This document shows positions 59,139 to 64,000 of a stretch of 64,000 bases of DNA, one piece after another. The number at the start of each line of letters is the position of its first letter. Position 1 is the stretch's first letter. The stretch comes from Tritrichomonas foetus. Taxonomy: Eukaryota > Parabasalia > Tritrichomonadida > Tritrichomonadidae. The stretch lies in NCBI GenBank assembly GCA_001839685.1, contig MLAK01000782.1, positions 11,645 to 75,644 on the forward strand, given 5' to 3'. Below the pieces are notes generated by a model. It saw nothing but the letters and a program-made list of their open reading frames with translations, was not told where the DNA came from and ran no database searches. The position numbers were made by a program, and so were the translations under genes.

Positions 59139-59357
59139 CCCAACGAAAGGTAGGCCAAACAGAGTCTATTCAAATGTTGTCAAAAAAATCTATCGTTGTT
59201 TTTTCTCTCATCTAAAATCTTCATTTCAATTTCGCCCACAATTTTCTCTGAAAATAATTTGACGATAAATACTTTTTCAGAGTATAATTATTCATTGTTT
59301 CTTATTAATTCTGAAATAATTCTGGGAAAAAAAGATGGCAAAAAAAAAAAATTTGGA

Positions 59358-60323
59358 ATGTGTCCGTTTAGTAATTCTTGGATTGGAATGCTCCAAAAGC
59401 CACCAACATTATTGAATCCTGAGAATATTGATACTACCAACACGATTGATGTATCATCATCTCAGGACAAAAAAACATTCCAACAAACCAAATCAGCCGA
59501 ACAAAAAGCCACAACATCAAAACGATGGACATTAGACGACTTTGAAATTGGGAGACCTTTAGGGACTGGAAAGTTTGGACGTGTTTATCTTGCACGTGAA
59601 AAGAGGACTCATTTTATTGTTGCTTTAAAAGTTTTATATAAAAGCCAGCTTCATAAGGCTGGAGTTGAACATCAACTTAGGAGAGAAATTGAAATACAAT
59701 CTCATTTAAGACATCCAAACATCCTACGACTTTACGGCTACTTTTATGACGAAACGAGAGTTTATATTATTTTAGAATATGCTTCGAATGGCGAACTGTT
59801 TAAATTATTGAGAGAAAATGACAAATTCGATGAAAAAACAGCAGCTAAATACATTGTGAAAATGTGTGATGCTATTGCATATTGTCATTCAAAACATGTA
59901 ATTCACAGGGACATCAAACCAGAGAACATTCTTGTAGGCGCTAATGGAGAACTAAAAATTGCGGACTTTGGCTGGTCAGTTCATGCTCCTTCATCAAGGA
60001 GAACAACACTTTGTGGAACACTTGATTATTTGCCGCCAGAAATGATTGAAGGTCATGAACATGATGAAAGTGTTGATATTTGGAGCCTTGGTGTTTTACT
60101 CTTTGAGTTCTTAGTTGGATCACCACCTTTCGAGGCCCCAAACCAACGAGACACCTGCCAAAGAATTAAAGAGGTTGATTTGAAATTCCCTGAGTTTGTG
60201 TCGCCACTTGCCCGTGATTTGATTCAAAGGCTTTTGCAGCACGAACCTCAAAAGAGAATGCCTCTTCAAGAGATCCGCTTGCACCCGTGGATAGTGCAAC
60301 AACTCGGATCATTGATTGCTTAA
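59358..60323 (+). CDS. Aurora-family mitotic Ser/Thr kinase, 321 aa
   Basis: A complete kinase domain runs from about residue 61: [86 protein letters not shown]. The [10 protein letters not shown]...[15 protein letters not shown] segment and LRLYGYFYD are diagnostic of Aurora kinases, with Thr in the activation loop. The N-terminus is a short Ser/Thr/Asn-rich extension. A possible initiator, TCATT, lies at 59292-59296. The frame upstream is open through a stretch of 12 A (59340-59351); a one-base length change there would put the upstream ATG at 59335 in frame, adding MAKKKK. Controls chromosome segregation and cytokinesis in other eukaryotes. Confidence 0.95.
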   Translation: MCPFSNSWIGMLQKPPTLLNPENIDTTNTIDVSSSQDKKTFQQTKSAEQKATTSKRWTLDDFEIGRPLGTGKFGRVYLAREKRTHFIVALKVLYKSQLHKAGVEHQLRREIEIQSHLRHPNILRLYGYFYDETRVYIILEYASNGELFKLLRENDKFDEKTAAKYIVKMCDAIAYCHSKHVIHRDIKPENILVGANGELKIADFGWSVHAPSSRRTTLCGTLDYLPPEMIEGHEHDESVDIWSLGVLLFEFLVGSPPFEAPNQRDTCQRIKEVDLKFPEFVSPLARDLIQRLLQHEPQKRMPLQEIRLHPWIVQQLGSLIA

Positions 60324-60820
60324 GAATATTTATAATAAACTTTTTTTTGTAAGTATTTCACAAATATACAAGTAATAATGACATTAATAAAAAGTCATAC
60401 TAAAGTTAAACTTTTGTAGAATTTCTCAATGTTTATTCTTCATAATAATAGTCATAATATCCTAGTTGTTTATTCGAATGTGCTTCTATTTTTAAGAGAA
60501 GCCCTTTAGATGTATGAACATAATCTTTGCATGTATAAAAGAGTAAAATAAATAAATAAAACTTATAGTAATCTGTTGGAGTTTATTTCTTGTCTCTTTT
60601 AAGAAATTTAAAGTGTTCCACTCTCATAGATTTTTCCATTTTTCCAGACTGAGATACGAATCACCATTCATATAGCTGTTTTATCTGATTATTCTTCTTT
60701 AATTAAATAACAAATCATAATGATAAAATATTTTTGATTTAGTTTTGTTATATAAATGAAACAGAAGATTATAAAAAGAAGATAAATGCAAAATTAAAGG
60801 CTTAGTAATTCACACTTTAT
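60324..60820. other. AT-rich spacer between convergent genes
   Basis: No feature recognised. Confidence 0.5.
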
Positions 60821-61903
60821 TTATAAAATACAAGCTAAAACAATTGTGGATATATTTCCATATTTAAATGGCATTGTCCACTTTCTTGGAATCGAAAATG
60901 AGCAAATTGGACAAGATGCATCAACTTTTCTTGCTTTATCGATGCATTTTTTGCAGAAACTATGACCGCATTGGGTGGTGAAAACAGCTGGCGTCTCATC
61001 TTTGCACATTTCGCACTTTTGTCCATCAGGTGACCTCAAATAAACTGATCTAAAGAAACATGCGCATCCTTTTTGGAAATCAACACACAAAATCCAAAGA
61101 CATATGATTTTGCCCAAAATATAAACTATGCAAATTGAATTGAAAGTTTCCGGATATTTCGTAGGTGGCGAATCGCTTAAAAAGCAAACCCAGATTGGTG
61201 TAACAAAAATAAAGCGTATAATTATTGATACCATTGTTAAAAGACTTAATGCTCCATTTTCAACATCACAACCTCTGAAAAAGTGGAAACAAAAAGCAAT
61301 ATGTTTCATAGAACCAAACAATAGAAACACAAACATCGATAAAAGGCAAGCATTAACAATCGCACCAAAAAAGGAGTCACTTTCATTTAATGTTGCAAAA
61401 AGCGTATGAAGGGAAATGTACGAACAAATCAAACCAGTAAAACTATAAATAGACATCTGATATGTAACTGTTCGTGATATATCATCAGCCCCTTTGCTCA
61501 ATTCTTGAGAAGCTTGGTGCAGGCAGTTTTCGGACCATTGGAGAAAATAAAACATAATGATAATAACGATAAACTGTAGCCAGAAATGGAAAAGAGTTCC
61601 GATAGCGAACATTATTGCGGCGGTTATAACAAGTCGTGTGCAAAATACTCGTAATTCTGTAAAATGAAAGGGATTGAATGGCTCTTCTTCGGCTTTAGCA
61701 TTCCCGCTAAAGTCGAAATCTCGAAACGCTGTCCTAATTCGTAATATTGGAAAATGAAATGTTATATAAAAAATGATTTCACAAAATCTATAATTTTGAG
61801 AAAACATCGATAAATAATTTATAGCATAAATGGTTATCATATGTGATGTTATGAAATGAGTAAAGCAAATGATGCTATTTTTGTATTTGAAAAAGGTGTT
61901 CAT
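60821..61903 (-). CDS. Multi-pass membrane RING-finger E3 ligase-like protein, 360 aa
   Basis: First ATG at 61903 (MNTFFKYKNSIICFTHFITSH), with initiator TCACA (+1 A at 61920). There are several hydrophobic segments (FCTRLVITAAIMFAIGTLFHFWLQFIVIIIMFYFLQW, SIYSFTGLICSYISLH, ACLLSMFVFLLFG, VSIIIRFIFVTPIWVCFL). The C-terminal C3HC4 RING at about 297-335 reads CEMCKDETPAVFTTQCGHSFCKKCIDKARKVDASCPICS. The layout, membrane helices then a RING near the C-terminus, resembles RNFT1/RNFT2-type ER ubiquitin ligases. Substrates are unknown. The start region overlaps a decayed BspA-like gene on the other strand. Confidence 0.88.
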   Translation of the reverse strand: MNTFFKYKNSIICFTHFITSHMITIYAINYLSMFSQNYRFCEIIFYITFHFPILRIRTAFRDFDFSGNAKAEEEPFNPFHFTELRVFCTRLVITAAIMFAIGTLFHFWLQFIVIIIMFYFLQWSENCLHQASQELSKGADDISRTVTYQMSIYSFTGLICSYISLHTLFATLNESDSFFGAIVNACLLSMFVFLLFGSMKHIAFCFHFFRGCDVENGALSLLTMVSIIIRFIFVTPIWVCFLSDSPPTKYPETFNSICIVYILGKIICLWILCVDFQKGCACFFRSVYLRSPDGQKCEMCKDETPAVFTTQCGHSFCKKCIDKARKVDASCPICSFSIPRKWTMPFKYGNISTIVLACIL

Positions 61904-62220
61904 ATGTTCAACCACTTTGTGAAATTTCAATCTCACTAGTCAATGAGAATTTCATTGTTGAAAATTGTTTGCTTCTTGATTCACAAAGAGAAACATTTAT
62001 ATTTGCTCAACGTGATATTGAATCATTTATTATTCCATTACTGTCAAAAACACTCGAGAGTCTGCTTTTGAAAGCTCAAATTCCACACTTGAAACAATGA
62101 ACAAACGATCGTTTTCCAATTGCAAAAAACTGGCACATATAATTCTTCCATAATCAACGAGTTATCTAGACTATAGTTGCTTTTCTTGGAGTAATATAGA
62201 ATTAATTAAATGTAATTTGA
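61900..62220 (+). pseudogene. Decayed BspA-like leucine-rich-repeat (LRR_5) gene fragment
   Basis: The plus strand reads NFIVENCLLLDSQRETFIFAQRDIESFIIP (about 61948-62035), then a stop at 62098-62100. In another frame it reads RSFSNCKKLAHIILP, a stop, then STSYLDYSCFSWSNIELIKCNLRN (62106-62217). These are the NN.LL.....T.I......I..F.IP and FSNC..L..I.LP patterns of trichomonad BspA-type surface LRRs. One stop codon and one frame change are required, so it is a relic. Confidence 0.6.
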
Positions 62221-62349
62221 GAAATTAAATGTAAATTTACTCTTTGAATCTAATTCATCACTTGAAGAAATCGATTATGATGCATTTCCTAAATGATCAA
62301 ATAAAAAGTCAAAATGAGAAATATGGTGTAAACAATCATAGAGACAACG

Positions 62350-62664
62350 ATGGTATTTAAAATTACAAAAAAAGTGGAGAAAATTGGAATAAGTTCAAAC
62401 TCGAAAGTTGTTAAAGTAACTAAAACTGATACTTTTACAATTACTAAAGTCAAATGATTGCTAAATCAAACGTATGCAATGAAAATTCAGAAACCATTTG
62501 ACTTCATTGATCAAAAGAAGTTAATTAGTGAATATCAAACTCTTGCATTTGTTAAGCATCCATGCATTATTAAAATATATGGGTATAATTATGGATACCA
62601 GAAACAGATGCAAGTCCAAAACATTTTCCTTTCATATTGCTTTCCTATAAACCACAAAGTCTAA
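62350..62664 (+). pseudogene. Truncated protein kinase gene relic (N-lobe)
   Basis: In one frame from 62350: MVFKITKKVEKIGISSNSKVVKVTKTDT...KVK, stop (62455), then LLNQTYAMKIQKPFDFIDQKKLISEYQTLAFVKHPCIIKIYGYNYG. This is a kinase N-lobe: a decayed glycine loop (KKVEKIGISSNSKVVKVTK), the VAIK lysine (YAMKIQ), the helix C region and HPCIIKIYGY. Nothing of the C-lobe follows. Inactivated and truncated. Confidence 0.7.
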
Positions 62665-63545
62665 ATAGTAAAATACTAAACCTAAAATGTTAGATAGATT
62701 TAGGAAATGACTAACTCAATTTCATTTTAGAGTGAATTGGTCAAATATTTTAGAAAACTTCAATTGATGAATAAACTCTGATTCGATATTATTTTTATCA
62801 AAATACCTTAACATTTCTTATGAATGTAAAATATATAGATGCGAATTTTGGCATACTCTTTAAAAGGTAAACGTTTTTATTTTCGAGTCCAAATAATCAT
62901 TCACATAACATCAATTGACAATTGGATCAACAAAAAACTTTCCAGAACGAACAAAAGAATAATCATCACTTGAAAAAAAACATGATTTTTTATTTACAAA
63001 TATAAAAAATAAATGTTTTATTTACTTTGGTTTTCACTTAGAAATCATAATTTCTGTATGATTAGCAAGATATTATTGTTTTATTGAATGAATTTGTGAT
63101 TGAAATATTTGCCAAGATTTTGAATTTCAAACTTTTTAAATGATTATTTTGGTGAAATGAAATATCCGCTTTATCTTATCATATGCATGAAAAACTTCAT
63201 ACATAGTCAGATTATCACATTACAAATTCTTAAGAAACATAACATTTGATTATAAATACTCATTTGCTCTTTTAACTCCAAAAAAATAATTGATTATTTT
63301 TTTCATATAACAACCATCAGAAATTTCTGAAAACTTTTTCAAATAATTTGGACCATTTATAGAGTTTTCATTGAATAAACTATTGATGATTTGAGATGAT
63401 AAAGTTACTTGTATTCAATTTATTTTTTTTTTTGAAAATCACTCAGAATTATTCAATAAACTATAAGTAACTTTATGATAACGATAGTAATGAATTCAGA
63501 GCAGTCTTTGGAAACTCTTTGTAAGAAAATTCACATCAAAATAAA
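62665..63545. other. AT-rich spacer upstream of the importin-alpha-like gene
   Basis: No gene recognised. It contains an initiator TCACA (63531-63535, +1 A at 63533) 13 nt before the next ATG. Confidence 0.5.
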
Positions 63546-64000
63546 ATGATTCGAAGTGTTTCTCAGAGCAAAAACCTATCGAAAGAAGCACTGTTTTCTT
63601 TTACAAACTATCAAAACGACTTTCAAACGCAACGAAATTCGCGCACTCTTTCCCTCCGTCGTCAAAATCGTGACCAGCCGATCTCCTTATTCAAAGTTGT
63701 AGCAGATCAAAAGAGTCGAGTCTCATTGGAAGCCCCAAAAATCGAAACCAGCGATTTTTTAGAAGTTTTTAATAGCGGTGATGAAGTCAAAATCATCCAA
63801 TTATCAGATGCGATTTTTAAAGCTGCCCAGGCTGCGCCACGCTCCATACAAAATATTGCACAATCTAGAGAAACTATGGAATCCTACGGATATGCCTTCG
63901 TTTCCGCCGAATCTGATAATTTAATAATGAGTCTTTTAAATTCAATTTTGGTGGTTTTCCCTTTGTGTGATATTGAGTCAGCTGATGCATTTATTGATAC
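63546..64000 (+). CDS. Importin-alpha-like armadillo protein, 5' part only (runs off the window)
   Basis: Reading from the ATG at 63546 is open to the end of the window (151 codons visible). The N-terminus FTNYQNDFQTQRNSRTLSLRRQNRDQPISLF has the spacing of an importin-beta-binding (IBB) domain (R.......LRRQ.R), though with fewer basic residues than usual. The rest begins an alpha-helical repeat region (SDFLEVFNSGDEVKIIQLSDAIFKAAQAAPRS). Importin-alpha carries classical nuclear-localisation cargo. A weak IBB could mean a divergent or specialised form. The initiator TCACA upstream fits. Because the window ends here, length and domain count are unknown. Confidence 0.6.
   Translation, partial: MIRSVSQSKNLSKEALFSFTNYQNDFQTQRNSRTLSLRRQNRDQPISLFKVVADQKSRVSLEAPKIETSDFLEVFNSGDEVKIIQLSDAIFKAAQAAPRSIQNIAQSRETMESYGYAFVSAESDNLIMSLLNSILVVFPLCDIESADAFID

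Noticed and set aside
1..64000. Canonical trichomonad introns
   Set aside because: I looked for the combined branch-point/3' motif (ACTAAC followed by ACACAG) and GTAYGT donors and found none supporting an intron; the genes are open without splicing.
1..64000. tRNA and rRNA genes
   Set aside because: No GGTTCRANNCC T-loop with flanking stems was found on either strand by eye, and no rRNA-like region is present.

Overview
The window looks like nuclear DNA of a flagellated parabasalid (trichomonad) protist, most plausibly a Tritrichomonas- or Trichomonas-like species; the exact species cannot be fixed from the sequence. Evidence: very AT-rich spacers; long uninterrupted eukaryotic genes using the standard code (TAA, TAG and TGA all serve as stops); a trichomonad-type initiator (TCA+1YW) 5-17 nt upstream of many start codons; a two-repeat Myb protein; relics of ankyrin and BspA-type leucine-rich-repeat genes, families that are hugely expanded in trichomonads; many protein kinases; and axoneme-type coiled-coil proteins. 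I saw no canonical trichomonad intron.

Layout. 1-6.5 kb: a possible inverted-repeat-bounded element, then a 1764-residue type I surface protein. 7-9.3 kb: a coiled-coil gene and a convergent R2R3 Myb gene. 9.3-12.1 kb: gene-free. 12.1-19.2 kb: a divergent CK1-type kinase, an RRM protein and an axonemal CFAP73/CCDC42-like gene with an in-frame stop; the RRM and CFAP73-like genes lie between two decayed ankyrin-gene copies in opposite orientation. 19-31 kb: exosome subunit Rrp41, coiled-coil proteins, a CaMKK-like kinase with a myristoylation/palmitoylation-type N-terminus, a PSP1-domain protein and a QRICH2-like protein. 31-40 kb: a giant helical protein, a DUF3228 protein, USP5-type deubiquitinase, Ste24 CAAX protease and ribosomal protein eL31. 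40-58 kb: a predicted pseudokinase, an atypical Rho-like GTPase, an importin-beta-like karyopherin, a doublecortin/P-loop NTPase protein, an EMAP-II-like tRNA-binding protein, Nup93/Nic96 and a BIG-type Sec7 Arf-GEF. 58-64 kb: eL24, Aurora kinase, a multi-pass RING protein, relics of a BspA-LRR gene and a kinase gene, and the 5' part of an importin-alpha-like gene.

The genes are mostly single-copy housekeeping genes in no obvious functional order. Two themes recur: nuclear transport (Nup93, importin-beta-like, importin-alpha-like) and flagellar or cytoskeletal coiled-coil proteins. Kinases are numerous and several carry altered catalytic motifs.

The most unusual signal is non-coding. A composite element (two TTGACYTT boxes 11-15 nt apart, then TTCAC) occurs four times in spacers. 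Two of the four lie in a 49-bp block conserved between two loci. Three of the four are followed 55-86 nt downstream by an inverted repeat, and the two strongest inverted repeats (48900-49017 and 49141-49214) are relatively GC-rich long-stem hairpins. I propose these as candidate small structured RNA genes with their own promoter element. All product names rest on motif recognition by eye; no database search was run.
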